Assembly (NCBI RefSeq): GCF_013752535.1
Contig: NZ_CP058348.1
Coordinates: 3,286,001 to 3,350,000, forward strand
Direction: 5' to 3'
DNA from: Bdellovibrio sp. KM01
GTDB lineage: Bacteria; Bdellovibrionota; Bdellovibrionia; Bdellovibrionales; Bdellovibrionaceae
Length of the DNA stretch: 64,000 nt
The position numbers and the translations under genes were made by a program. This document shows positions 34,827-43,046 of this stretch, piece after piece (position 1 is the first letter of the stretch; each line of letters starts with the position of its first letter). The notes beneath the pieces were generated by a model. It was not told where the DNA came from, searched no databases, and saw nothing but the letters and a program-made list of their open reading frames with translations.

Positions 34827-35111
34827 ATGACACGACGAAAACAATCCCTGTTACCTAAACCCCAATTGTCTATTTGGGAAAAGTCCGGAAATAACTGGAA
34901 GGCGATTTCAAAGGAGGCGCTTTTAAAGGCAATCGAAGAATCACCAAATGATGAAACAACGATTCAGAATATCGCTGGACGCGGATTCCATCACTTTGAA
35001 AGTGCTCTTCAAGGAAGAGAAATATCAATTTGGGCAGTTCAGTTAATCGAATACTCACTGCTGCCGCCACAGTCTCTAACTCTAACAACAACGCCAACCT
35101 TCACAAATTGA
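34827..35111 (+). CDS. Small protein upstream of the Mrr-STAND gene
   Basis: 94 residues, ATG preceded by AGGTGA. N-terminus basic (MTRRKQSLLPKPQLSIWEK), middle AISKEALLKAIEESPND, end rich in T and P. Not recognised. It ends 41 bp before the second small gene and 290 bp before the Mrr-STAND gene, so it may be part of that system. Confidence 0.5.
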   Translation: MTRRKQSLLPKPQLSIWEKSGNNWKAISKEALLKAIEESPNDETTIQNIAGRGFHHFESALQGREISIWAVQLIEYSLLPPQSLTLTTTPTFTN

Positions 35112-35152
35112 GTGGGCACAACTCCTGCAGCCAAACTCAGTCGGAGGCAAAT

Positions 35153-35299
35153 GTGAAAAGCTACGACTTGATACAAAAAGATCTTACCGAAATCCGGACA
35201 CTGCGGTTAATTGCAATTGAGCTTGAGCTCTGGGAGGACTATTTAATTTTAACTGAGATGGATTCCGAGTTAACAGAACAGCTGAAGGCTTATCAATAA
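35153..35299 (+). CDS. 48-residue helical protein
   Basis: Starts at the GTG at 35153, with GGAGG five bases upstream; longer reading back to 35030 overlaps the previous gene and has low-complexity N/T/S residues, so it is rejected. It is helical, acidic and leucine-rich (VKSYDLIQKDLTEIRTLRLI). Function unknown. It lies 102 bp before the Mrr-STAND gene. Confidence 0.5.
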   Translation: MKSYDLIQKDLTEIRTLRLIAIELELWEDYLILTEMDSELTEQLKAYQ

Positions 35300-35401
35300 A
35301 CACGGTTGTGTTAATACGTTAGTCTTGAATATAAAAAACGTTTGGATTGTTACGGACGATTTGAAATTCTACAAGGTGTGTCCTTAGATTTCAGAGGTGC
35401 T

Positions 35402-37669
35402 ATGTATAGCTTTCAAGAACTTCACGACAAAGAATTTGAATTTCTCAGCTTAGATCTCCTTTCCAAAAAATTTGGCAGGCATATTACAAGATTTAAGAAG
35501 GGCAAAGACAAAGGAGTAGATGGAAGATTCTTTACGTCAGATGGTATGGAAGTTGTTTTCCAATGTAAACACTGGAACAACTCAACCTTCAATCAGCTCT
35601 TGAAGGAACTTGAAGAAGTAGAACTACCCAAAGTAAAAAAGCTATCTCCCAAACAATACTACGTAGTGACCAGCCAAAAACTCACCAGAACACAAAAGAA
35701 CGCCATTTTTTCAGTATTCAAAAGTTACATGAAGAACGCGGACAACGTACTTGGTCTTTATGAGCTTAATCAACTGCTCCAAGATTATCCGGATATAGCC
35801 AGGCAACATTACAAACTATGGTTAGCGGCCACAGATGTACTTTCACATGTGCTTTACAAAGATATCCACGAGCGTTCTTCAGAAAAATTAATCTCGATCA
35901 AAGACCAACTAAGGTACTACCACCCGACCGAGCATCATAAAAAGGCACTCAGCCAACTAGAGAAAAATAAAGTACTAATCATCTCTGGAGAACCAGGCAG
36001 CGGCAAGACTACTCTGGCGGAACAACTTTGCCTTGAGTATGTCGCAAATAAATTTCAATTTTGTCTAATTCAATATGATCTAAGAGAAGCAGATAAACTC
36101 TTTGCTGCAGATCGAGAACAGATATTCTACTTCGACGATTTCCTAGGAAGTAACTACTTCGATGCACTTGAGGGGAGACACGACTCAGCCATTATCGAAT
36201 TTATTAAGCGAATTGAACGTAGCACAGCGGCCAAGCGATTTATTCTTACATCGCGAGTAAATATTCTCAACGCCGGTTACCGACTAAGTGATAAATTGAG
36301 AACGTTAGATCAGGAAAAGTACCACTATTTAATGAAGAACCACTCAACGGTGGATAGAGCAAATATTTTATACAATATTCTGTGGCATAGTTCTCTTACT
36401 GATTTGTATAAGCAAGAGATACTAAAAGACAAAAAATATAAAAATATAGTCAATCATAAGAACTATAGTCCTCGCATTATGAACCACGTAGTGAACTATG
36501 TTGATAAAAGCCTCACCAGCGAAGAATCCTATTTTCCTTGGGTTGAGCAAACTTTGAACAACCCCGAAGAAGTGTGGGCAAATCTATTCGACACCCAACT
36601 CAATGACCACGAGAGATTACTTGTGATTTTGGTGATAGCAAACGGTCATAAGATGCACTCGCTGAATTTAAAACAGGCGTACGAGACTTTCATTAGCAAC
36701 TACCCTTTACCTACGAGAGGAAATATTAACACCGCGTTTGAGGTGCAATTGAAGGTGCTCATCAACTCGATGTTGAAGACCGATCAATATACAAAAGCTA
36801 CTTTTCATTCTGCGATAAATCCTTCCGTTGCAGATTTTATTCTGAAAAGAATGGCGATTCTCCCGTATATAGAACGCTACTATCTCTCGATTGCTAACGC
36901 CCACTCATTCACTTCATTGTTAGGTCTACGAGAAAGAAATCTAATCTCTAGCGATAAAGTAGAACAGGTAGTGAACACTATATGGGCAGCGATCCTTAAA
37001 GATGATGGCCACTTCGATGCTGAATTTATAATTGCCTGGGCAGATGAAAAGCTGAAACGCAAAGTCAATCAAAGTGACCTAAAAAACTATGTCGAGAAAT
37101 TAATTGATAATTCAGATGATATACTTCAAGTCGACCCTGGCTACGTTTTGCCACACTTTAAAAGACTATACTCAGATTTAAACGTATTTGCCTTAAAAGA
37201 ATTGATAGAGGAATACCTCACACGACACGCTGAACTTCTTGAATGGGATCTGCACCAAACTGCCATTGAGTTAGCTACTGTGATCGATATAAAAATATTA
37301 CGCCAAGTAAAAGAGGAGATCAAATCCGTTATTATTTTTTACTGGAAACAAGATTTCAGGACTCAACTAATAGAAACTGACTCGCTTTCTCCAAGCGACC
37401 GTCATGACGACACGGAGTTGCTAATCAAAATTCGCGAGACTATAGAAGACTGGCTACAACATTATGATTACGTATCATTCAACGCCTCAGACACGGCAGA
37501 AATAGTTGATACCATTGACCTGGCTGAACTTAAAGATCTTCTCAGAATGAAAGAACTAATGACTCCTTCCAACCGAAGCTTTCAATTGGAAAAACGAAGC
37601 GGACACGGGAACATAAAGACAGATGAACAATCTATAGAAGAACTATTTGAAGACTTGAAATTTACTTAA
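35402..37669 (+). CDS. Mrr-like nuclease fused to STAND NTPase (Avs-like)
   Basis: 755 residues from the ATG at 35402, preceded by AGAGGTG; an in-frame TTG at 35342 has no signal. Residues 1-110 are an Mrr-type restriction endonuclease: E13, GVDG (D40), FQCK (Q54, K56). Residues 170-400 are a STAND ATPase of the nSTAND3 type: Walker A GEPGSGKT (196-203), Walker B IFYFDD (241-246), TSR sensor. The rest is helical repeats, the sensor part. This order (nuclease, STAND, sensor) is that of Avs anti-phage proteins, which recognise phage proteins, oligomerise and cut DNA. Confidence 0.8.
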   Translation: MYSFQELHDKEFEFLSLDLLSKKFGRHITRFKKGKDKGVDGRFFTSDGMEVVFQCKHWNNSTFNQLLKELEEVELPKVKKLSPKQYYVVTSQKLTRTQKNAIFSVFKSYMKNADNVLGLYELNQLLQDYPDIARQHYKLWLAATDVLSHVLYKDIHERSSEKLISIKDQLRYYHPTEHHKKALSQLEKNKVLIISGEPGSGKTTLAEQLCLEYVANKFQFCLIQYDLREADKLFAADREQIFYFDDFLGSNYFDALEGRHDSAIIEFIKRIERSTAAKRFILTSRVNILNAGYRLSDKLRTLDQEKYHYLMKNHSTVDRANILYNILWHSSLTDLYKQEILKDKKYKNIVNHKNYSPRIMNHVVNYVDKSLTSEESYFPWVEQTLNNPEEVWANLFDTQLNDHERLLVILVIANGHKMHSLNLKQAYETFISNYPLPTRGNINTAFEVQLKVLINSMLKTDQYTKATFHSAINPSVADFILKRMAILPYIERYYLSIANAHSFTSLLGLRERNLISSDKVEQVVNTIWAAILKDDGHFDAEFIIAWADEKLKRKVNQSDLKNYVEKLIDNSDDILQVDPGYVLPHFKRLYSDLNVFALKELIEEYLTRHAELLEWDLHQTAIELATVIDIKILRQVKEEIKSVIIFYWKQDFRTQLIETDSLSPSDRHDDTELLIKIRETIEDWLQHYDYVSFNASDTAEIVDTIDLAELKDLLRMKELMTPSNRSFQLEKRSGHGNIKTDEQSIEELFEDLKFT

Positions 37670-37714
37670 AGTATTCTTTGTATCTAAAAATCACACTTTT
37701 TTACGAGAGAACAC

Positions 37715-38248
37715 ATGAAAAATACTTCCTATAAAACCAATTGGCCTGTCCCTGACAGCTTTTTAATCGAAATTGGTCGTCTCAGTGCCCTTTGGGAATC
37801 ACTCGAAACAGCATTGAATTTTTCAATTGGAAAACTCGCTGGTTTCGAGGATCTAACGGACCCAATTCCGTTTATTTTAACAGCGCACTCAAGTTTCCCA
37901 CAAAGGCTAGATATTTTGGGAACGCTCTGCGAACGGCACTCGCAACATTACCATCATCTCAAAAGCTTCAAGGATGTGATTTCCAAGATAAAGTCTGCAC
38001 AATCGTTGAGGAATAAATTTGTACACAATGGAATAGCATATGACCCTGAGACAGGGAGCTATAAACTTGCGATTGCATCCGCACGACAAACTTTAAAGAC
38101 ATCAATTAGTGAAATTACTCCGGAAACAATCCATAATGCGTGCAAAGAAGTTCATCTCGCCTCCTTGGCGCTCCATGAGCTGATTACTAAAGTAAAATAT
38201 CCACCAATCTGGGAAAGAAGCTCAGATATATCTAATGAGGACGTTTAA
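37715..38248 (+). CDS. HEPN-like protein with RNxxxH motif
   Basis: 177 residues, all-helical. RNKFVH (about residues 97-102) is the classical HEPN RNase motif RNxxxH, set in the usual helix (SLRNKFVHNGI). Starts 45 bp after the Mrr-STAND gene and is followed 2 bp later by a small membrane protein. It may be an RNase toxin of an abortive system; no nucleotidyltransferase partner is seen, so a standard HEPN/MNT pair is not supported. Confidence 0.55.
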   Translation: MKNTSYKTNWPVPDSFLIEIGRLSALWESLETALNFSIGKLAGFEDLTDPIPFILTAHSSFPQRLDILGTLCERHSQHYHHLKSFKDVISKIKSAQSLRNKFVHNGIAYDPETGSYKLAIASARQTLKTSISEITPETIHNACKEVHLASLALHELITKVKYPPIWERSSDISNEDV

Positions 38249-38250
38249 TC

Positions 38251-38433
38251 ATGCACCGATACGAACTGCTATTTTTCTTAGGTGTTTTCGCGCTTTCATT
38301 TCCCAAGGTATATAAAGAGAATGGCGGTTTTGGGTGGACGCTGTTCATGTCTTCCCTTATTGCGGGATTGCTAGCAGTCATCTACTTCTTTCTTGTATTT
38401 TTATGCGCATACTTCGGATTCTTGATCGAATGA
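38251..38433 (+). CDS. 60-residue membrane protein
   Basis: Two hydrophobic helices (YELLFFLGVFALSFP and LFMSSLIAGLLAVIYFFLVFLCAYFG) with a charged turn. It starts 2 bp after the HEPN-like gene. It may be an effector or antitoxin-like partner; no family recognised. The 230 bp that follow up to the serine recombinase hold only weak, overlapping frames. Confidence 0.55.
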   Translation: MHRYELLFFLGVFALSFPKVYKENGGFGWTLFMSSLIAGLLAVIYFFLVFLCAYFGFLIE

Positions 38434-38666
38434 AGCGTGCAGGTGAAAGAACCCTAAGGAGCGTTAGAGATGACGTGTTCGTAGATATGAATGGCAGGAT
38501 TGTCCAACACGACTTCGATTGCACATCTACTGCCATCTACTAACAAAATATTGTTTTTAATTGAAAGACCAAATATTCATCCTAGATGTCGATGCCGCAT
38601 TAAAAGCTCCAAACACTGGCAATTTCTAATATCCGGCAAAAATATTCTTTAACCAGAAAATACATT

Positions 38667-40346
38667 CTATGACTTCAATAAAACCTCAACGCGTTGGTCA
38701 GGGTAAATTACAACTCTTTCAAGCAAAGCATATACAATCGATTTCTTATTTTCAAAACTCATATCTTCGCAAACAAAAGTCTTAACTTTATCTAAGGGGT
38801 TAATTCTTTCATGAGCTGCGACAACTTTCTTTTGTTGAATTCTAATACACTCTTGCACTTGCTTGACTGCTTTATCCAACTTTTTCTTTTCGACCTCGAG
38901 GCGATTCTTCTGTGTCATCCAATCTTCCTCGGATAGGACACCTCTACCCAATAAGGAAACAAAGTTATTTCTTTCAATATCTAATTTTTTGTAGTCCACA
39001 TGCAAAAACTGCAGGTCCGCTTTAAGCTGATTTATTTCAGATTGGAGCAGTTCGGTGGACTTTTTCTTTTGATGAATACGATCAATAACGTCTGTCTTGA
39101 GATACATCTCAATTCTTTCCCAGACTAACTTATCAACAGCATCGCTACCGTGATGCTTTCGGTGATCACAAGCAACCCGACCAGCGGTTTGCTTTGACTG
39201 ACATACGTAGTATTTTGCAACGTTTTTTTCGATGGACTTAGTTGAGCTTTTGTAAAAATCATTGTGCCTCGCTCGAACTCCCATCTTTGCGCCACAAGAA
39301 CCACAATAAGCATGTCCCTGTAGAAGATACTCCTGCACCGCATGACGAGGAGTTACACAGGCTCTTCCCAGTCTTGCCTGCTTTGCGAGAGCCCATTCTT
39401 CAGAAGACACTATAGGAGGAATTTCAATAGCGATAGCCTCCCTTTCTTGTTTTGAGCTTCCTTTTTTGCCTACTTCAGTGACCTGTTTAAGATGATAGAC
39501 GTGGCGTCCGGTGTAGCGATCGTCACGGTAAATATTTGTCAGCCAATTGCGCGGAAGGCGACCTTGAGGATTCTTCAGTGCTGCTATCCTAAAATTATTC
39601 CTTTTGAAGTATTCTAGTAGATTAACCCCAGCAAGCTCCAAAGCTGAAATAACGTCCTTATCCGACACCCCAAATGTATTCTTCTCTACCACCAATTTCA
39701 TCGACGTAGGCATATCAGCGGTCACCTGGCCTGACGCCATCGCCACCGCCCATCTAATCGCCTGAGCCTCGCTTGGAACAATACTCCAGGCGTTTTGACT
39801 TTTATCAAAGTCGTAACCCCAAAAAGCTCTGCCATTAGGAGGGCGACCATTGTTTTGAACTTTAAACTTCTTACCAATATGCAACTTTCTTAGGGTCTGC
39901 TTTTTATCCTCTGCACCAATTGCAGACATGAACTGCAGAACAAGTCCGCTATTTACAGGGCCAGTCGGAGTAAGGATTTGTACTTCGTGCTCCTCAATCA
40001 AATCCATGATCTGACCACGCACACTGTGAGATCGGGCTCTAAAGATACGATCGATATTGTCTACATAGATGGCATTCACGCTGCCATCTTTGCAAAGTTG
40101 CAACAGGTGAAAGAATGCCGTTCCTTCGCGGATTTCTTCAAGGTTGTATGCTTCGTCAATAAAGTACTGATCTGCAAGGGATGATCCCGAGGATCTCGAA
40201 TACAGGACACCTTTGCCACCATCAAAAACACCTAGCCTTTTAAGTTCGATACCTGCCTGTTCAATTTGGCGGTGGATGTTTCCACCAGTTCTTTGTTCAT
40301 CAGACGACACTCTGCAATATACTGCTAAAGAAAGTTTTGCTGTCAT
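38667..40346 (-). CDS. Large serine recombinase
   Basis: 559 residues from the ATG at 40346, preceded by AGGAGGAGG. Catalytic domain with S14 in AVYCRVSSDEQ; DNIDRIFR in the expected place; recombinase domain (residues 170-270); zinc ribbon YCGSCGAKM with a later CxxC-like pair (YYVCQ...ACDH); then a long coiled coil. This is the order of phage- and ICE-type large serine integrases. It lies next to the right att site, directly downstream of tRNA-Leu and in the same direction, so it may be read from the gcvTH-tRNA promoter. Its target site is not known. Confidence 0.9.
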   Translation of the reverse strand: MTAKLSLAVYCRVSSDEQRTGGNIHRQIEQAGIELKRLGVFDGGKGVLYSRSSGSSLADQYFIDEAYNLEEIREGTAFFHLLQLCKDGSVNAIYVDNIDRIFRARSHSVRGQIMDLIEEHEVQILTPTGPVNSGLVLQFMSAIGAEDKKQTLRKLHIGKKFKVQNNGRPPNGRAFWGYDFDKSQNAWSIVPSEAQAIRWAVAMASGQVTADMPTSMKLVVEKNTFGVSDKDVISALELAGVNLLEYFKRNNFRIAALKNPQGRLPRNWLTNIYRDDRYTGRHVYHLKQVTEVGKKGSSKQEREAIAIEIPPIVSSEEWALAKQARLGRACVTPRHAVQEYLLQGHAYCGSCGAKMGVRARHNDFYKSSTKSIEKNVAKYYVCQSKQTAGRVACDHRKHHGSDAVDKLVWERIEMYLKTDVIDRIHQKKKSTELLQSEINQLKADLQFLHVDYKKLDIERNNFVSLLGRGVLSEEDWMTQKNRLEVEKKKLDKAVKQVQECIRIQQKKVVAAHERINPLDKVKTFVCEDMSFENKKSIVYALLERVVIYPDQRVEVLLKS

Positions 40347-40491
40347 TAGCAACCTCCTCCTGGGCATTTACCAAGATCGTGTGAAGAATTTTTTCGACCC
40401 GGGCAATTTCCAGCTCCGAAATCGGTACTTTTGATTTTAATACGATGATTCTGTACGGCTTGGCCTTGGGTCCACGCTTCTTCGATGTCAC
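40300..40491 (-). CDS. Small protein overlapping the recombinase start
   Basis: 63 residues from the GTG at 40491, which has AGAAGGAG six bases upstream. Basic N-terminus (TSKKRGPKAKPYRIIVLKSK) and a helix (ISELEIARVEKILHTILV). It overlaps the recombinase by 47 bp in another frame. A second frame (40346-40642, ATG at 40642) covers the same DNA and ends as TAATG on the recombinase start; its first 50 residues look protein-like, its end does not. Confidence 0.45.
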   Translation of the reverse strand: MTSKKRGPKAKPYRIIVLKSKVPISELEIARVEKILHTILVNAQEEVANDSKTFFSSILQSVV

Positions 40492-40659
40492 AGAAAGCTC
40501 CTTCTGGATAAGATTCCAAAAGTTCTTTACCAAGATTGGCTATCAAGAGAAGGCATTGAAATGCAGAAATACCCCTGTTTGCGTTAGCAAAAAGCGGTAA
40601 AAATTGTCGTATGTGTTTAAAAGTTATCCAGGGAACCGACATCCGGGAGAGACCTCTCC

Positions 40660-40677
40660 GGAGTTTAAATTGTGTCG
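40660..40677. repeat. Right terminal inverted repeat
   Basis: GGAGTTTAAATTGTGTCG, exact reverse complement of 24335-24352, 9 bp inside the right direct repeat. Next to it (40643-40661) a CCGG(G)AGAG/CTCTCCGG hairpin. Confidence 0.85.
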
Positions 40678-40686
40678 ATTAGTTTT

Positions 40687-40700
40687 AGATTTGGTGCCCC
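40687..40700. repeat. Right direct repeat, overlapping the tRNA-Leu 3' end
   Basis: AGATTTGGTGCCCC, identical to 24309-24322; covers CCA and six acceptor-stem/discriminator bases. Confidence 0.9.
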
Positions 40701-40774
40701 GCGAGGGACTTGAACCCCCACGCTTGCGCACTAGATCCTAAGTCTAGCGTGTCTGCCAATTTCACCAGCGGGGC
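40692..40774 (-). tRNA. tRNA-Leu (anticodon UAG)
   Basis: 83 nt, CCA encoded. Acceptor stem GCCCCGC / GCGGGGC, D-arm TGGTGAAATTGGCAGACA, anticodon stem CTAGA / TCTAG with loop CTTAGGA (UAG reads CUA and other CUN codons), long variable arm (TGCGCAAGCG), T-loop GGTTCAAGTCC. It follows gcvH by 58 bp in the same direction. It is the integration target of the island and remains intact because the island brought its own 14-bp copy of the 3' end. Confidence 0.95.
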
Positions 40775-40832
40775 AACACCGTTTTAGCGGAAACAAAGAT
40801 TTAGCGAACTGTTGTCGCTAAATCAATAAAAA

Positions 40833-41222
40833 TTATTTCTCAGCGATCAATTTTTTGTAATCAGGGGCGCGCATCAAGTTTGCGAGCTCCTTTTCAGTAT
40901 CCATTTCGATACGAACCAACCAGCCTTCGTTCACTGGATCGTCGTTCAAAACAGATGGATCGTCGCCCAAAGACGCGTTTACTTCGATTACAGTGCCAGA
41001 AACTGGCGCGTAAAGGTCAGAAACGGCTTTTACGGACTCAACAACGCCGAAAGTTTGGCCTTGAGTGATTTTTTGACCTTCTTCTGGAAGTTCAACGTAA
41101 ACGATCTCGCCCAATGAATCTTGCGCGAACTCAGTGATACCAACAGTTACGATGTTCTCGTCTACTTGAGCCCATTCGTGTTCTTTAGTGTAGTAATAGT
41201 CTTCAGGAATATGAAATGGCAT
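40833..41222 (-). CDS. gcvH: Glycine cleavage system H protein
   Basis: 129 residues. Lipoyl lysine is K65 in GVVESVKAVSDLYAP. GcvH shuttles the aminomethyl group from GcvP to GcvT on its lipoyl arm in the cytoplasm. It starts 11 bp after the end of gcvT, in one operon, and is followed by tRNA-Leu. Confidence 0.97.
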   Translation of the reverse strand: MPFHIPEDYYYTKEHEWAQVDENIVTVGITEFAQDSLGEIVYVELPEEGQKITQGQTFGVVESVKAVSDLYAPVSGTVIEVNASLGDDPSVLNDDPVNEGWLVRIEMDTEKELANLMRAPDYKKLIAEK

Positions 41223-41233
41223 CTGAGTGCTCC

Positions 41234-42316
41234 TTATTTCGAAATAAATGGCGTTTTAACAACAACCGCTTTCACTTTACGACCACGGATATCTAGAAGG
41301 AACTCAGTCCCCTCTTTGGCATAAGCTACATCGATAAATGCGATGCCAATTGGTTCATCCAGGCTTGGTGAGTGAGTACCACTAGTTACCTTTCCGATCT
41401 CTTTATTGTCAAAAGAAAACAGGGAGTAACCTTGGCGAGGGATGCCCTTCTCGAGCATCTTAAATCCCACTAGATTTTGCTTCAATCCGGCCTCTTTGAC
41501 CCCAACGATTTGCGCCTTATTCATAAAGTCTTTTTTGGCCGGTTTAATAACCCAACCAAGACCTGCTTCGTAAGGATTCGTCGTGTCATCGATCTCGTGA
41601 CCGTACAAAGAATACTTCATTTCAGTACGAAGAGTGTCGCGCGCGCCCAAACCAATGGGAGCCACTCCCAAATCTTTCCCCTGAGCCAAAAGCTCATTCC
41701 AAAGAACTGGAGTTCCGGCTGCGTCTACGAACACTTCACAACCTTTTTCCCCAGTATAACCTGTCGTTGCCACCATAATGTTATGGTTTTGGAACTTACC
41801 GGATTTAACTGTGAAAGGTTTCATTTCGCTGACTTTGAATCCAAAAACACGATCACAAAGTTCCAAAGCTTTTGGCCCTTGAATCGCGATTTGACCCCAT
41901 TTATCAGACTCGTCCGTCATGTCGGAGCCCTTGTTATGCTTGGTCATCCAAGCAAAGTCTTTGTCTTTGTTAGAAGCGTTCACGCACACCAGGTAATCAG
42001 AATTTTTAGTCAGGCAATACACGATGATATCGTCAACCAAACCACCTTGGTCATTTGGCAGAAGAGAGTATTGAGCTTCGCCGTCGTTCAGGCGAGCCAC
42101 ATCATTCGTCGTTAACCACTCCAAAGTTTCTAAAGCCTTAGGCCCTTTCACACGGATTTCTCCCATGTGAGAAACGTCGAACAGGCCAACGTTTTTACGA
42201 ACATTATCGTGCTCTTCACGAAGACCAACATATTGAACAGGCATGTACCAACCGGCAAAATCCACCATGCGGGCACCCAAAGAAACGTGTGTATCAGCTA
42301 ACGGAGTTTTTTTCAT
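41234..42316 (-). CDS. gcvT: Aminomethyltransferase, T protein of the glycine cleavage system
   Basis: 360 residues from the ATG at 42316; upstream in-frame starts would add a non-conserved 21-residue lead. KTPLADTHVSLGARMVDFAGWYMPVQY at the start, DVSHMGEI, TGYTGEKGCEVF and LGARDTLRTE are the folate-binding and catalytic motifs. It transfers methylene to tetrahydrofolate, releasing ammonia. Same operon as gcvH; gcvP is at 16440 on the other strand. Confidence 0.97.
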   Translation of the reverse strand: MKKTPLADTHVSLGARMVDFAGWYMPVQYVGLREEHDNVRKNVGLFDVSHMGEIRVKGPKALETLEWLTTNDVARLNDGEAQYSLLPNDQGGLVDDIIVYCLTKNSDYLVCVNASNKDKDFAWMTKHNKGSDMTDESDKWGQIAIQGPKALELCDRVFGFKVSEMKPFTVKSGKFQNHNIMVATTGYTGEKGCEVFVDAAGTPVLWNELLAQGKDLGVAPIGLGARDTLRTEMKYSLYGHEIDDTTNPYEAGLGWVIKPAKKDFMNKAQIVGVKEAGLKQNLVGFKMLEKGIPRQGYSLFSFDNKEIGKVTSGTHSPSLDEPIGIAFIDVAYAKEGTEFLLDIRGRKVKAVVVKTPFISK

Positions 42317-42444
42317 GCGCGCAGTCTCCAATGCCCTCGTATAACAGTCAAGAAACCCTCGCAATGTAACGCCGTCCAAAGAAGCGTGGGCTCAAGCAAA
42401 GTACGCCATAGCCTTGGCGCAGGCCGTATGCTAGGTATCTGCGC

Positions 42445-42960
42445 ATGTTCAAACTTTCCGATCGCATACAAGCGGCCTATGACCATTTGATTCCTGACGA
42501 GCCTGTCTGGGACTTTTGCTGCGATCACGGTTATCTGGGACTCAGCGCGTATCGCAGTGGACGCTTTCCCGAAGTTCATTTCGTCGATCAGGTCCCTCAT
42601 ATTATTGAAAAATTGAAAGAGCGCTTCGAACAAAAGCATCGAAAGTACGAACAGCATCAACGCGCGTTCTTTTGGTCGCAAAGTGGAGAGAGTTTGACGC
42701 ACCAAGTTTCAGGAACTGTTGTGATCATCGGCGTGGGGACACACACGATCACTGACATCATGCGCGGAATTCACGAGAAAAATTCGGGGTTTATCAGCCG
42801 CTACATCATCAGCACACACAACTATGAAGACAAATTGGACGCCTTTTTGGATGAGTTTTTACCTTTCAAAACTGCATATAAATTCACCAAATTCTGTAAT
42901 GTTCCGGAAAACGGACGAGTTCGTAAGCTATTGATATTCGATAAAATTTGCAAAATTTGA
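42445..42960 (+). CDS. TrmK-like tRNA methyltransferase (DUF633)
   Basis: 171 residues. WDFCCDHGYLGLSAY is the SAM motif I of TrmK (usual DIGxDHAYLP) and VVIIGVGTHTITDIMRGI matches its VIxGMGG motif. TrmK makes m1A at position 22 of tRNA. It is shorter than Bacillus TrmK (about 235), lacking the C-terminal coiled coil, so identity is likely but not certain. Divergent from gcvT. Confidence 0.65.
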   Translation: MFKLSDRIQAAYDHLIPDEPVWDFCCDHGYLGLSAYRSGRFPEVHFVDQVPHIIEKLKERFEQKHRKYEQHQRAFFWSQSGESLTHQVSGTVVIIGVGTHTITDIMRGIHEKNSGFISRYIISTHNYEDKLDAFLDEFLPFKTAYKFTKFCNVPENGRVRKLLIFDKICKI

Positions 42961-43046
42961 CGCAATCACTTTGGCTCTATTAAATTGCTGTAAGACTGTG
43001 AACAAAGAATTGATTATTCGGTCCCCTGCAAATACTAACTGTCGCC

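Larger units (their letters stand above)
24309..40700. mobile_element. 16.4-kb integrative island in tRNA-Leu(UAG)
   Basis: Bounded by 14-bp direct repeats of the tRNA 3' end and, just inside, 18-bp inverted repeats. It holds a tyrosine-type and a large serine recombinase and mainly defence-like cargo on both strands. Excision between the direct repeats would restore gcvT-gcvH-tRNA-Leu-terminator. The cargo is visibly more AT-rich than the flanks, especially 35-38.6 kb. No conjugation, capsid or replication genes are recognised, so it must be mobilised by integration alone or with help. Confidence 0.85.

Noticed and set aside
35030-35152. N-terminal extension of the 48-aa gene
   Set aside because: Low-complexity N/S/T sequence overlapping the previous gene; the GTG at 35153 has GGAGG at correct spacing.
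38334-38543. 69-aa frame overlapping the small membrane protein
   Set aside because: No ribosome site; it overlaps a better gene in another frame and its composition is not protein-like.
24309-40700. Prophage identity for the island
   Set aside because: No capsid, tail, terminase, lysis or replication genes are seen.
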